The notes under the pieces were generated by a model, which was not told the DNA's origin, searched no databases, and saw only the letters and a list, made by a program, of their open reading frames with translations. This document shows positions 9,607 to 18,657 of a stretch of DNA of 64,000 nt, in pieces. How positions within the stretch are numbered: position 1 is the first letter of the stretch; each line of letters starts with the position of its first letter. The stretch covers positions 496,001-560,000 of the forward strand of contig BPKM01000002.1 in assembly GCA_026005135.1 (NCBI GenBank). The letters run 5' to 3'. Made by a program: the position numbers and the translations under genes. The stretch comes from Leptospiraceae bacterium. GTDB lineage: Bacteria; Spirochaetota; Leptospiria; Leptospirales; Leptonemataceae.

Positions 9607-9733
9607 AGTAATTTACGAAAATTAAATTGATCGCTTTCTAAATATATTGAAGTTAGTTTTGTATGATTGGATATTAAGTGAAATGTTATATTAATGAAAT
9701 AAATCTATAAAATTTAAAATAAAACACTTATAT

Positions 9734-10627
9734 TTATTTTGATTTTATTTTTTGTTCAAATATATATACTAATTTTCTTTTTTCTGAAGGTAGTATTTCT
9801 TTTAAAATATTTTCAACTGATTCTTTTGTTATACCACTGGCAATAATTAAACCATCAAATATAGCAAACCATCCCTTTGTTATACCTATTTCCTGTAAAA
9901 TTTTTTTATATTTTCTTGCATTAATTTTGCCTATTTCTTGGTAATAAAGCGTTAAAAGTTCTTCGTTTTTATTGATTAAATTATCTATTTCCTCCCAGTA
10001 CATTTCACGATTACGTTCGTTTTTAAGATAAAATTTTAATTTTTCTACATCGCTTTTTTGAACTTTTTGATTTGTAAAAGGTAAGGAGGTTATGATACCA
10101 AAATTCAATTTTGCCTTTTCATAGAAATCATTAAAGTTCTTGCGAATTCCTCTTCCAAATACAAAAGGATATGGTTCTAACATACTATCATAAATGATTT
10201 TATCTTTAAAAGGTAGTAGTACTGCTTCTACCAATACAGGTAAATCTGGTCCAATGATTTCTTGAAATGGTCTATTAAGAGCAAAAACACCATATACTTT
10301 TGTTGTTTTGTTATCATCAATAAAAATAGTATAGTTTTTTAAATAACGAAAAATAATAAATAATCCTTTAACAAAATGCTTCCAGGAACTAATAATTTTT
10401 AATTCATCTGTGGAAAAATTAAATGGATTATCTGCAACAAAAGAATCGATAAATTCCGGATAATTATATAAAGCATCTCTAATTTCTTTTACTTCATTTA
10501 CAGAAAGTTTATTAAGATCATCACGGGAATTGATGCCATCTATAACTTTTAATTTTTTATTAACATAAATAAGTAGTGAATAAAATAATTTATAAAATAA
10601 TTCAGTATCATTTTTTGATAATTTCAT
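9734..10627 (-). CDS. Conserved protein of unknown function
   Basis: A 297-residue protein with no signal peptide and no membrane segments. Recognisable blocks are NPFNFSTDELKIISSWKHFV, a strand pair with YTIFIDD and TKVYGVFAL, and a C-terminal GWFAIFDGLIIASGI. I do not recognise the family. ATG 10627 is chosen over GTG 10633 because the AGGAG sequence upstream leaves no room for the GTG. It stands alone, divergent from the permease gene. Codon use is like the neighbouring housekeeping genes. Confidence 0.6.
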   Translation of the reverse strand: MKLSKNDTELFYKLFYSLLIYVNKKLKVIDGINSRDDLNKLSVNEVKEIRDALYNYPEFIDSFVADNPFNFSTDELKIISSWKHFVKGLFIIFRYLKNYTIFIDDNKTTKVYGVFALNRPFQEIIGPDLPVLVEAVLLPFKDKIIYDSMLEPYPFVFGRGIRKNFNDFYEKAKLNFGIITSLPFTNQKVQKSDVEKLKFYLKNERNREMYWEEIDNLINKNEELLTLYYQEIGKINARKYKKILQEIGITKGWFAIFDGLIIASGITKESVENILKEILPSEKRKLVYIFEQKIKSK

Positions 10628-10766
10628 TTTCACTCCTATTTTGGGATATATAAAAACACTAATTGTAAATATTATTCAAATTTCAATTATATTATCGATT
10701 ATTTTTTGTATATCAAATATTAAAAAATAGAATTCATTAAATTAGCAACTAAAAAAATTGTCTTTT

Positions 10767-12011
10767 ATGAAGTTTCCATTTTCTATTATCATTTTGTTGG
10801 TGGTTTTTTTCTTTATTACTTTTAGACGTTGGGGAAGAATTCAATTTAAGATTTATCAGATTATGACGTTGGGTGCTTTATTATCAATAGCAACATTTCA
10901 AATTTCTGTAAAAGAAGCAATCCAGTCTATCAATTATGAAATCATATTATTTTTAATTGGTATGTTTATTGTAGGAGAAGCATTATATAAAAGTGGTTAT
11001 CTTGCTAAAATAGCTTACCATTTTTTTAATAAGGCAAATAATACAGATAAATTATTGATTTATATTATTTACTTAATGGGATTTTTATCAGCTATTTTGA
11101 TGAACGATACTATTGCTATTATTGGTACTATGGTAGTTTTGTATTTTTCTAAAGAACATAAAATACCAGCCAAAATTTTACTTCTTTCTCTTGCTTATTC
11201 TATTACGATTGGAAGTGTAGCAAGCCCGATTGGTAATCCACAGAATTTAGTTATAGCAACCAGTACCTATTTTACAAATCCTTTTATAAATTTTATCAAA
11301 TATTTATTTATACCAACAGTTATTAATCTATTTATTGTTTATCTAATTATAAAATTTTTTTATAAAGAATATTTTACAACAATACCTATAGTTCATACAG
11401 AACCAGAAATAAAAGATGTTAAATTAGCAAAATTATCTAAATATTCTTTATGGATTATTATTTTGTTAATTTTGATAAAAATTCTAATTTATATAATTAA
11501 TTTTCCTTTTAATTTTGATTTAGTTTATATAGCGTTATTAAGTTCTCTTGTTATTGTATTATTTTCCGAAAGACGATGGGAATTAATAAAATCCATTGAT
11601 TGGCATACAATTATTTTTTTTATATCTATGTTTATATTAATGCAAAGTGTATGGAATTCTAATTTTTTTCAGAAATATATCAATCAACTTAATATTCATT
11701 CTTTACCAGTAATTTTTTTGATTGGACTTATTTTAAGTCAATTTATTTCGAATGTTCCCCTTGTTGTTTTATTTCTTAGTTTTTTAGAAACGAAACCAGA
11801 TATTGTAGAAATGATTGTATTAGCATGTTCCAGTACAATTGCAGGTAATTTAACAGTTCTTGGTGCAGCAAGTAATGTTATTATTATACAAAATGCAGAA
11901 AAACATAATGAACATATCTCAACATTAGAATTTACAAAAATTGGAATGATTTTAACCATTATAAATAGTTTAATTTATTATGGATATATTTATTTAATAA
12001 AACTGATATAA
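10767..12011 (+). CDS. ArsB/NhaD-type (ion transporter superfamily) membrane permease
   Basis: The 414-residue protein has about ten to eleven hydrophobic segments and the ion-transporter-superfamily signatures MNDTIAIIGTMVVLY, SVASPIGNPQNLVIATSTY and, in the second half, SNVPLVVLFLSFL and ILACSSTIAGNLTVLGAASNVII-like repeats (here VLACSSTIAGN, GAASNVIII). Families with this fold export arsenite or exchange Na+/H+ or transport dicarboxylates; the NPQN motif does not settle the substrate. No arsenic or sodium-related gene is next to it. ATG 10767 is preferred over an upstream TTG. Confidence 0.8.
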   Translation: MKFPFSIIILLVVFFFITFRRWGRIQFKIYQIMTLGALLSIATFQISVKEAIQSINYEIILFLIGMFIVGEALYKSGYLAKIAYHFFNKANNTDKLLIYIIYLMGFLSAILMNDTIAIIGTMVVLYFSKEHKIPAKILLLSLAYSITIGSVASPIGNPQNLVIATSTYFTNPFINFIKYLFIPTVINLFIVYLIIKFFYKEYFTTIPIVHTEPEIKDVKLAKLSKYSLWIIILLILIKILIYIINFPFNFDLVYIALLSSLVIVLFSERRWELIKSIDWHTIIFFISMFILMQSVWNSNFFQKYINQLNIHSLPVIFLIGLILSQFISNVPLVVLFLSFLETKPDIVEMIVLACSSTIAGNLTVLGAASNVIIIQNAEKHNEHISTLEFTKIGMILTIINSLIYYGYIYLIKLI

Positions 12012-12023
12012 TTTTTTCTTAAT

Positions 12024-12066
12024 AGGGTTGGATTTTAATTCAATCTTTTTATATATAATCAACCCT
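12024..12066. terminator. Possible convergent terminator hairpin
   Basis: AGGGTTG near 12024 can pair with CAACCCT near 12060 across a long AT-rich loop, between the convergent permease and the next gene. Its right arm lies inside the end of the downstream coding region. It has no tight T-run, so support is weak. Confidence 0.3.
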
Positions 12067-12681
12067 AATACCATCTGTTTTGTATAATTTAAAAAAGGAA
12101 ATATATCGTTTCATAGATTCACTATCAGAAAGAATATTTTTACTTAATTTTTTATATCTTCTAATAAGATATTCTTCTGTACCTTCTGGAAAAAGGAATG
12201 CTATGCCACTAGTCATATTTAAATCTTTAAAGGAAACAAGTCTAAAAAATAATAATAAACCTTCATAAGCAGTATGACTAAAAGCAATATCAATTATTTT
12301 TATATTATCTTTATGATTTAATAGGTCTGTAAGAATTAAGGAATTTTCTTCTTTCAAAATAGCAGTAATCTGAAACAAAGAAGTATAAGAAGAATAAAGG
12401 AAAGCATCAAGTATTTCTTTTTCTATTTCATTCTCCCAGCCTTTGGTTTCTTTATATATTTCTATGGTATTTTTATTATTTATTTTATATTCATTAAGAG
12501 CAAAATCCATTAGAATATCCATTTCCGTCTCATAATCAAATACGATTTGATCTCTTACTACTATACCAAGTAATCTTGCTGAATCCATTACAAGTTCTGG
12601 ATCAAGAGTAGTTTCTATTATCTTACTAAATAATTTTCTACTAACTTCTCTATATTTTTTATATTTATCTAAAATCTTCAT
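12049..12681 (-). CDS. Hypothetical cytosolic protein
   Basis: About 210 residues with no signal or membrane segment; mostly helical by composition. Notable blocks are TTLDPELVMDSARLLGIVV, TEMDILMDFALNEY and AFSHTAYEGLLLFFRLVSF. I do not recognise the family. ATG 12681 (after AGGA) is preferred; an in-frame ATG at 12714 would add 11 residues. It is convergent with the permease gene. Confidence 0.55.
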   Translation of the reverse strand: MKILDKYKKYREVSRKLFSKIIETTLDPELVMDSARLLGIVVRDQIVFDYETEMDILMDFALNEYKINNKNTIEIYKETKGWENEIEKEILDAFLYSSYTSLFQITAILKEENSLILTDLLNHKDNIKIIDIAFSHTAYEGLLLFFRLVSFKDLNMTSGIAFLFPEGTEEYLIRRYKKLSKNILSDSESMKRYISFFKLYKTDGIRVDYI

Positions 12682-12860
12682 AGGTCCTACTCTTAAAAAA
12701 ATGTTTTTAAGCATTCAGGAATGTATAAAACAAATACAAAACTTATATAATATAAATATATTGCAAATAAAAATTTTTATAAAATACTCACAAAGTATCT
12801 TTTTTTTTAAGTAATATAAATTCTGAATAGTTTATTATCATAAAAATTTGATTCTTTTCT

Positions 12861-13286
12861 TTAAAATGGTTTTAAAATTGCCAGTAAAACAACAGAAATT
12901 AAGATTAATGTGGGGATTTCGTTCATAATACGGAATTTTTTAGAGGGATAGGTTTTATTTTGTTCCAGTTGTTTAATATAATAATAAGCGAGAAAATGCC
13001 AGTAGATAAGAATGGCTACTATAAGAAGTTTTATCCAGATCCATTTTACCTGAATAAAATAATTCCAGTTTAAGATAAGCATAAGGATTCCAAAAAGCAG
13101 GGTTAGAATCATTGCTGGAGTCATAATAATTTTATATAATTTTTTTTCCATTACGGCTAATTGTTCTTTTACTTCTTTATGTGGGTTTTCCATATGATAG
13201 ACAAATAAACGCCATATGTAAAACATTCCAGCAAACCATGCTACCATAAAAATGATATGAAATGCTTTAAACCATAAATATATCAT
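12861..13286 (-). CDS. hemJ: HemJ, protoporphyrinogen IX oxidase
   Basis: The 141-residue membrane protein matches HemJ in length and pattern. It has four hydrophobic segments, the N-terminal FKAFHIIFMVAWFAGMFYIW with its conserved His, a following LFVYH, and the C-terminal RIMNEIPTLILISVVLLAI. HemJ oxidises protoporphyrinogen IX to protoporphyrin IX in the inner membrane, the step before iron insertion. AAGGAG lies eight bases before the ATG. Heme A synthesis genes are found at 41.4-43.3 kb, and SDH cytochrome b at 30 kb would also use its product. Confidence 0.93.
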   Translation of the reverse strand: MIYLWFKAFHIIFMVAWFAGMFYIWRLFVYHMENPHKEVKEQLAVMEKKLYKIIMTPAMILTLLFGILMLILNWNYFIQVKWIWIKLLIVAILIYWHFLAYYYIKQLEQNKTYPSKKFRIMNEIPTLILISVVLLAILKPF

Positions 13287-13321
13287 TGACAGAACTCCTT
13301 ATATTTTTTAAAAATTTTTTT

Positions 13322-13798
13322 ATGACTCAGGAAATAATAGATTTTCTCTCCAAACATTATATATTAACCTTATGTACGTATGATGGTAAAAATCCTTATA
13401 GTGCTCCACTTTTCTATCTTTTTTTTAATAATGCTTTATTTTTTCTATCGGATCAAAATACAACCCATGCAAAACATATTTTAGTTAATCCAGAAGTTTC
13501 TGTTTCTATTTTTACTTATACAAGAGAGGTCAAAAATATTCAGGGAATACAGATGATGGCAATTTGCAAATTCTTAGAACATACAAAAAATCTAACAAAA
13601 TCTATTATATTTAATTTTAAAAATTTTGAGCTGGATTTAAAAGAAATCTATGATGAATATTGTAAAAAATTTCCTGAGGCTTATCAATTTTCATCAAGTT
13701 TATGGGGGATTTTTCCCTACTGGATAAAATATACAAATAATCAAATACAATTTGGTTATAAAACTATCTGGAGGTACGAAGATGATACTGGTAATTGA
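13322..13798 (+). CDS. Pyridoxamine 5'-phosphate oxidase-like flavin-binding protein
   Basis: About 158 residues with the split-barrel opening EIIDFLSKHYILTLCTYD, then NPYSAPLFYLFFNNALFFLSD, THAKHILVNPEVSVSIFT and IQGIQMMAICKFLE. This is the pattern of small FMN- or F420-binding proteins of the YhbP/pyridox-oxidase superfamily. The true substrate is unknown; such proteins are rarely real PNPO enzymes. ATG 13322 is chosen because the upstream in-frame start is TTG and lies against the hemJ start. The 3' end overlaps the NYN gene by 17 bases. Confidence 0.7.
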   Translation: MTQEIIDFLSKHYILTLCTYDGKNPYSAPLFYLFFNNALFFLSDQNTTHAKHILVNPEVSVSIFTYTREVKNIQGIQMMAICKFLEHTKNLTKSIIFNFKNFELDLKEIYDEYCKKFPEAYQFSSSLWGIFPYWIKYTNNQIQFGYKTIWRYEDDTGN

Positions 13799-14282
13799 TG
13801 GTTTTAATTTGATATATAAATTCCATGAATTGGAAAGTTATATGTTTAATAATGAATTGGAAAAAGCGATGATTGGCTTAATTGAATATTTAAGTTATTT
13901 TTCTACAAAAATGAAAAAAAAGCCAACTATTTATGTTTTTTTTGATGGAAAAAAAAGAATGGGTGATGATACCTATCAGGAAGTGGTAAAAGGAATCCAT
14001 TGTTATTATAGTCATGATACATCTGCGGATTCTCTTATAGAAGAATTTATAAAAAATAAACGATTTAATAATGTCTCTGGCATTCGTGTTATTAGTTCAG
14101 ATAAAAAAATACAGAATTTTACAAAAAAATATAAATATGAATATCAAGCATCGGAAGATTTTTATCTATGGTATAAAGAAATTACCAGCGAAGTTGTAGA
14201 AGAAATAGAAAAACCAGAAAAACTATCAAAAAAAGAACTGGAATACTGGTTAGATGTTTTTAAAAATCGATTGAATTTTTGA
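13782..14282 (+). CDS. NYN-domain (YacP/Rae1-like) putative ribonuclease
   Basis: The 166-residue protein begins MILVIDGFNLIYKF, the first acidic strand of NYN/PIN-like nucleases. It continues with TIYVFFDGKKRMGD, HDTSADSLIEEFIKNK and IRVISSDKKIQ, which supply the other conserved Asp residues. YacP/Rae1 members cleave mRNA at the ribosome. GGAGG at 13770-13774 fixes the start at ATG 13782 inside the end of the preceding gene. The 3' end overlaps the convergent mrfA by 33 bases. Confidence 0.8.
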   Translation: MILVIDGFNLIYKFHELESYMFNNELEKAMIGLIEYLSYFSTKMKKKPTIYVFFDGKKRMGDDTYQEVVKGIHCYYSHDTSADSLIEEFIKNKRFNNVSGIRVISSDKKIQNFTKKYKYEYQASEDFYLWYKEITSEVVEEIEKPEKLSKKELEYWLDVFKNRLNF

Positions 14283-16574
14283 TAAATATTTTTCTGTTAC
14301 TATTTTAAAATTAATATTATTGATGTCCTCCTGTAAATAAAATAATCCAATGCAGGCTGGACATCCTTTTTCGCAATCACAATGTTTAATATTATTTATA
14401 GTTTCTTCTAATATGGTTTCGAAATTGCGATATATAAAATAGCTAATTTCGAGACCTCCGGGAAAATTGTCGTAAACATAAATGCTGGATTTTTCGTAGT
14501 AAGGATCTTTTACTTCTGGAACAAAACGAATATCATTTTTTTCGCACATAGCAATAATGGTAGAAATTAAAGAAAGACTATGTGCCATAGAAGAAAGAAT
14601 AATACCAATTTGTTTATCTTCGAAAAAAGAAGATTCAAAAAGGATCCAGAAACTTTGTGTATGCATTTCGATTTCTGGTAGATGAATTTCGCCCCAGCCA
14701 ATATTTTCGTGTGTATGGAATTTGATTTTTTTAAAAATAGTTGGTTTTGATTGTAATGATATTTCTCCTTTATAAACGCTTATCTGTGAATTTTCTATTA
14801 ATTTTTCGTTATATAAAGGTTTGATTTCGATTTTTTCTTCTGCTTCTGTATAATAATCTGTATCTATTTGTTTTACTTTTGCAATTCGTTCATCCCATAA
14901 TAATTCTTCGACAAAATAGGTTTCTGTTTGATGTAAATAAATAGCCTGTGGGTGTAAAAATAAAGGAGCAGAAAAATAATCCATTTCTCCGATTACATTT
15001 TCTTTTTGGGGATCTGTTATGTCGATAATAACAAAATTTTGTTTCGGACCACTTCTTAAACTAATATGATTGGAAGGAAAAGGTTCTCCGCACCAGTAAT
15101 ATTTATTATCTCTTTTGATTGCAATTTTATTTTTAACAAAATATTCTAAAAGTTCTTTAATATAAGGATAATTTCCAAATTGCTCTTCCTCTAAAAAAGG
15201 TTTTTCTGCAAGAGAACATTTTAGATGTTCCGAAACAATCCATAAATTATCTGGATTAATACGAACATTTTCTGGATTCTTTTCTGTAATAAATTCTGGA
15301 TGTTTAATGATATATTGATCTAAACTATTCTGGCTTGCAATTAAAATTGAAAGAGAAATATCACTTTTTCTTCCTGCTCTACCTGCTTGCTGGTATAAAG
15401 AATGAATGCTTCCCGGATAGCCAACCGAAATAGATACTTCTAAACTTCCAATATCAATACCTAATTCAAGTGCATTAGTGCTGACAACAGCGATGATATT
15501 TTTAGCTCTTAAATCTTTTTCGATTTTTCTTCTTTCTTCTGGTAAATAGCCACTACGATAAGCCTGAATTTGATTTTTATAATCTGGACATTGTTCTTTT
15601 AAATAGTTTGTTAAAAGTTCTACCTGTTTTCTACTTCTACAAAATAAAATAGTAGAAATTTGATTTTTAATTAAAATTTCTGCTATTTTAACTGCCTCTT
15701 TTAAAGAAGAAATTCGATAATAATTTTTAATATTCGTATTTTCTGGAATTTTAGAAAAAGTATTTTCGTTTCTATTTTCTATGACCTTAGGTGGATTATA
15801 AAAAAAGAATACTTTTTCTCCTTTACCAGAACCATCTTCCGAAATAATTTCGAATTTTTTTTCTGTTAATCTTTCAATTAATTCTTGAGGATTGCCAATT
15901 GTGGCAGAAGCAGCAAGTATAATAGGATCTTTATGATAAAAATTTGTAATTCGAAACAATCTTCTTAAAACATTAGCAAAATGACTTCCAAAAATTCCTT
16001 TATAGGTATGAACTTCGTCAATAACAATAAAATCTAAGTGTTCAAATAATTGTATCCAGGAGGTATGTTGAGGTAAAATATTCGCATGTAGCATATCTGG
16101 ATTGGTAATAATAAAATCTCCAGATTCTCGAATTTTTTTTCTTATAGAAGTGCTGGTATCCCCATCATAGGTAAAAACGCCTATTTTAAGATTTAAGTCA
16201 TTACATAAATTTTGTATCCAGTTTTCCTGATCTCTTGATAACGCTTTAGTAGGGTATAATAAAAGAGTTCTTGATTCTGGATTCTCGATTTTATATTGTA
16301 AAATTGGTAAAATATAACCAAGGGTCTTTCCCGAAGCAGTAGAAGTTGTTAATAATACATTTTTTTTATTTTTTACAAATTCATAAGCTTTATATTGATG
16401 TATATATAATTGATGAATCTTTCTTTTTTTTAGAGCATCTACTAAACGTTGATCTAAATCAGAAGGAAATTCCCGAAATTCTGGTAATTTTTTAGGAATA
16501 CGAATAGAAAATTGAATTTGTCTGGAAAAATAAGGATCATTTAAAAAATAAGATATAATTTGATGTAGATTCAT
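14250..16574 (-). CDS. mrfA: MrfA (YprA)-type DNA helicase with DUF1998 zinc-binding C terminus
   Basis: A 774-residue superfamily-2 helicase with Walker A-type STASGKTLGYILP, DEVH box (FIVIDEVHTYKG), SAT motif (AASATIGNP), an Ile-Ala-Val-Val-Ser-Thr motif V region and motif VI QQAGRAGR. The C-terminal CDCEKGCPACIG supplies the four cysteines typical of DUF1998. In Bacillus subtilis, MrfA works with the nuclease MrfB in excision of mitomycin C adducts independent of UvrABC. Here its gene overlaps mrfB by four bases, which strongly supports the identification. Length matches the family. Confidence 0.9.
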   Translation of the reverse strand: MNLHQIISYFLNDPYFSRQIQFSIRIPKKLPEFREFPSDLDQRLVDALKKRKIHQLYIHQYKAYEFVKNKKNVLLTTSTASGKTLGYILPILQYKIENPESRTLLLYPTKALSRDQENWIQNLCNDLNLKIGVFTYDGDTSTSIRKKIRESGDFIITNPDMLHANILPQHTSWIQLFEHLDFIVIDEVHTYKGIFGSHFANVLRRLFRITNFYHKDPIILAASATIGNPQELIERLTEKKFEIISEDGSGKGEKVFFFYNPPKVIENRNENTFSKIPENTNIKNYYRISSLKEAVKIAEILIKNQISTILFCRSRKQVELLTNYLKEQCPDYKNQIQAYRSGYLPEERRKIEKDLRAKNIIAVVSTNALELGIDIGSLEVSISVGYPGSIHSLYQQAGRAGRKSDISLSILIASQNSLDQYIIKHPEFITEKNPENVRINPDNLWIVSEHLKCSLAEKPFLEEEQFGNYPYIKELLEYFVKNKIAIKRDNKYYWCGEPFPSNHISLRSGPKQNFVIIDITDPQKENVIGEMDYFSAPLFLHPQAIYLHQTETYFVEELLWDERIAKVKQIDTDYYTEAEEKIEIKPLYNEKLIENSQISVYKGEISLQSKPTIFKKIKFHTHENIGWGEIHLPEIEMHTQSFWILFESSFFEDKQIGIILSSMAHSLSLISTIIAMCEKNDIRFVPEVKDPYYEKSSIYVYDNFPGGLEISYFIYRNFETILEETINNIKHCDCEKGCPACIGLFYLQEDINNINFKIVTEKYLSKIQSIFKNI

Positions 16575-17716
16575 AACAAAGAAAGTTTCTTTTTTCTTTT
16601 TTTAAGAGATTCTATTTGTAAATAAGGATTTTTTGTTTCTAAGGGAAAATTCTGCAATAATTCTATTAATAAATCAATATATTGAATTGCCTGTTTATTA
16701 TCTTTTAGTTTATTTTGAAGAACCCTTATTAAAAATAAAATTTCTTTAGGATTTTTATGGATTTCTATCAATTTTTTTAAATAAAATATGGTATTATGAT
16801 AATCCATCATTTTATAATAGGATTTATATAAAAGAGAATATTTTTGTTGCATTTCTTCCTGATTTGCTGGAAGATAATTCTGTAATAATTTAATGGTTTC
16901 TTTATAAAATTGATTTTTATAAAAAATTTTAGCAATCTGGATTTTAGAATTCAAAGTTTCTTTTTTATTTTTAATAAAATCTAAGGCTTCTATAAAAAGT
17001 AAAAATAAATTAAAAACATCCCATTCATTATGTTGAATGATTTGTTGGAATTCATCATATTTCTGGTATTTTTGCCAGTCATAAAAAATCTGAGGTATAC
17101 GCGAGCCATCAATATCATCAATTCGAGAAAAATTTAGTATTTTATTTTCTAAGTTTTTTTGGCTATATCCCCCAGAAAATTTATTGGGTAGTAAGCGCTT
17201 CCATAAAACATAAACATCAAAATGATGAAAGTTTTCTTCCCATTGTTTTCCATAATAATAAAAACGAGATTTTATTAAAGGAAGATCAAACTTTTTTCCA
17301 TTATAGGTAGCAATATAAGGATAAGATTTTAAATATTTTTCTATATAATCTAAATAAGTAATTTCTAAACTAATATCTAAAAGTAAATATTGTTCCATAA
17401 CAAAATGTTCTTCGGAATAATAACCCAATCCAATTAAAAAAGGATAATTAGAAGTCTGAAAACTTAAACCAAGTGCTTCTATATCTAAAAATAAAATTTC
17501 TTCTGGTTTTATATCAATAAGTTTTTTTTGAATATCTAAAATACCACTAAAAGGAAATAAATTTGATAATTTCTCCTGATCCATTTTAAAATATTTTTTT
17601 TTATAATAGAGACCAGCTTCTATTTGTTGTAAATCCAGTTCTTTTTCTATTTGTTTATAAATATCAATCTTTTTAGAAGAATGGTTATTATAAAGAGAAA
17701 GTAAAGATAAATCCAT
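16571..17716 (-). CDS. mrfB: MrfB (YprB)-type RNase H-fold exonuclease with TPR tail
   Basis: Residues about 80-250 form a DnaQ/RNase H-like fold with the acidic motifs EEILFLDIEALGLSF (Asp and Glu), YIATYNGKKFDLPLIKSRF and HNEWDVFNLFLLF. The C-terminal 130 residues look like tetratricopeptide helices (YKSYYKMMDYHNTIFYLKKL). This matches MrfB, the metal-dependent exonuclease partner of MrfA. The gene is first in the mrfB-mrfA operon. A TTGTCA-17-TTTATC element ends seven bases before the ATG and no ribosome-binding site is seen. Confidence 0.88.
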   Translation of the reverse strand: MDLSLLSLYNNHSSKKIDIYKQIEKELDLQQIEAGLYYKKKYFKMDQEKLSNLFPFSGILDIQKKLIDIKPEEILFLDIEALGLSFQTSNYPFLIGLGYYSEEHFVMEQYLLLDISLEITYLDYIEKYLKSYPYIATYNGKKFDLPLIKSRFYYYGKQWEENFHHFDVYVLWKRLLPNKFSGGYSQKNLENKILNFSRIDDIDGSRIPQIFYDWQKYQKYDEFQQIIQHNEWDVFNLFLLFIEALDFIKNKKETLNSKIQIAKIFYKNQFYKETIKLLQNYLPANQEEMQQKYSLLYKSYYKMMDYHNTIFYLKKLIEIHKNPKEILFLIRVLQNKLKDNKQAIQYIDLLIELLQNFPLETKNPYLQIESLKKRKKKLSLL

Positions 17717-17900
17717 ATATTATGATAAATTTACAAAGGAATCTACTGACAAGTAATTTCTTTAAAGAATTCATTAGATAGATTTCTATGTATATTACTA
17801 CTGATAAAAACATAAAAAACAAGATAGAAAATGCAAAGTAAAGAGAGTTATTTGATTTTATTTTGAATAAATTTTTTTCATAATTTATATTTTTTTATTG

Positions 17901-17929
17901 TTGACAAAATAAAAATAATCTTATATAAC
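17901..17929 (+). promoter_or_regulatory. Consensus sigma-70 promoter
   Basis: A perfect TTGACA (17901-17906) is separated by 17 bases from TATAAC (17924-17929). It is followed by AGGA and an ATG at 17950. It is one of the best promoter matches in the window, although only a decayed ORF lies downstream. Confidence 0.8.
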
Positions 17930-17949
17930 TAATAAATAGGAAATATAAA

Positions 17950-18148
17950 ATGATATATTTAGAAAAAGCTAAAAACACAATAAAACATTAATCTAAATAA
18001 AATAATAAATATTAAAATAATAAATGATATTAGCAATAAAAAAAGAAGGGCTTATCTTGTAAAAAATGAAAAGTATTTCCTTATAGATAGTACGGGTTAT
18101 GACAATGAATTAAAAATTAATAAAGATGATCTTATAAATTTTTTCTGA
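17950..18148 (+). pseudogene. Short decayed ORF downstream of a strong promoter
   Basis: ATG 17950 starts 13 codons (MIYLEKAKNTIKH) and then stops. In another frame, coding-like sequence resumes (RRAYLVKNEKYFLIDSTGY and then DNELKINKDDLINFF) and ends at TGA 18146-18148 inside a palindrome. One indel would join the two parts into a roughly 65-residue protein. The protein is not recognised. It may be a small real gene with a sequence error, or a relic. Confidence 0.35.
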
Positions 18149-18164
18149 AAAAATTTATAAGATC
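18128..18164. repeat. Perfect 17-bp inverted repeat, 3-base loop
   Basis: GATCTTATAAATTTTTT (18128-18144), loop CTG, and its exact reverse complement (18148-18164). The loop and right arm contain the stop of the remnant ORF. It lacks a T-run beyond the stem, though the left arm itself ends in T6 on the + strand. It could be a terminator-like structure or the end of a lost element. Confidence 0.85.
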
Positions 18165-18241
18165 CCAAGTATTTTTTTGGGTATTTATGATTGACAGCAA
18201 ATTATAAAGAAATATTATGTAATTAGTTTAGGGATAGAGTT

Positions 18242-18269
18242 AAAAAACCCCTGAAAAATAGGGTTTTTT
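18242..18269. terminator. Bidirectional terminator-like hairpin
   Basis: AAAAAACCC pairs with GGGTTTTTT around a ten-base loop (CTGAAAAATA). The A/T tracts would act as T-runs on either strand. It follows the decayed ORF at 17950-18148. Confidence 0.7.
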
Positions 18270-18657
18270 AATTTAGTTCTTTAATATCTTAATTGTGGTT
18301 TTTAGCGTACCTATAAGGAATTTTTATAAAAGGCTGAAGGATGATGTAATGAAGGATGAAATTTTTCTATATGCTTTGTTAGAAATAAAATGAGAAAATA
18401 TAAAAAATGTAAAAGTAAAATTATAGATTTTAATTACAAAATACAAATTTGTTAATTTTTCTTGGTAATAATAATCTAAAAAATTAGATTTAATATATAA
18501 TAAATTCCATAAAAAAATTCAAAACAATTTCATATTCAAACTCTATAATGTTTAAAAAGATACCAAGAATAGTAAAATATTATTGATAAAATATAGTATT
18601 TTTAGAAATTTTATTTTTTAAGATATTTTATTAGACTTATCATTAATATAAAAGATT

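Larger units (their letters stand above)
17717..18657. other. Long AT-rich intergenic stretch with promoter, ORF remnant and hairpins
   Basis: No intact gene longer than about 50 codons is seen. The stretch holds a consensus promoter, a short broken ORF, a perfect palindrome and a terminator-like hairpin, each listed separately. A further 14-codon ORF at about 18350-18395 is too short to support. The composition and remnants suggest an old insertion site or a decayed gene. Confidence 0.6.

Noticed and set aside
13286-13321. Upstream start of the flavin-binding-type protein
   Set aside because: The in-frame codon is TTG next to the hemJ start and the family-like protein begins at ATG 13322.
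18350-18395. 14-codon ORF (MKDEIFLYALLEIK) after AGGATG
   Set aside because: Too short, and no conservation or promoter evidence separates it from chance in AT-rich DNA.
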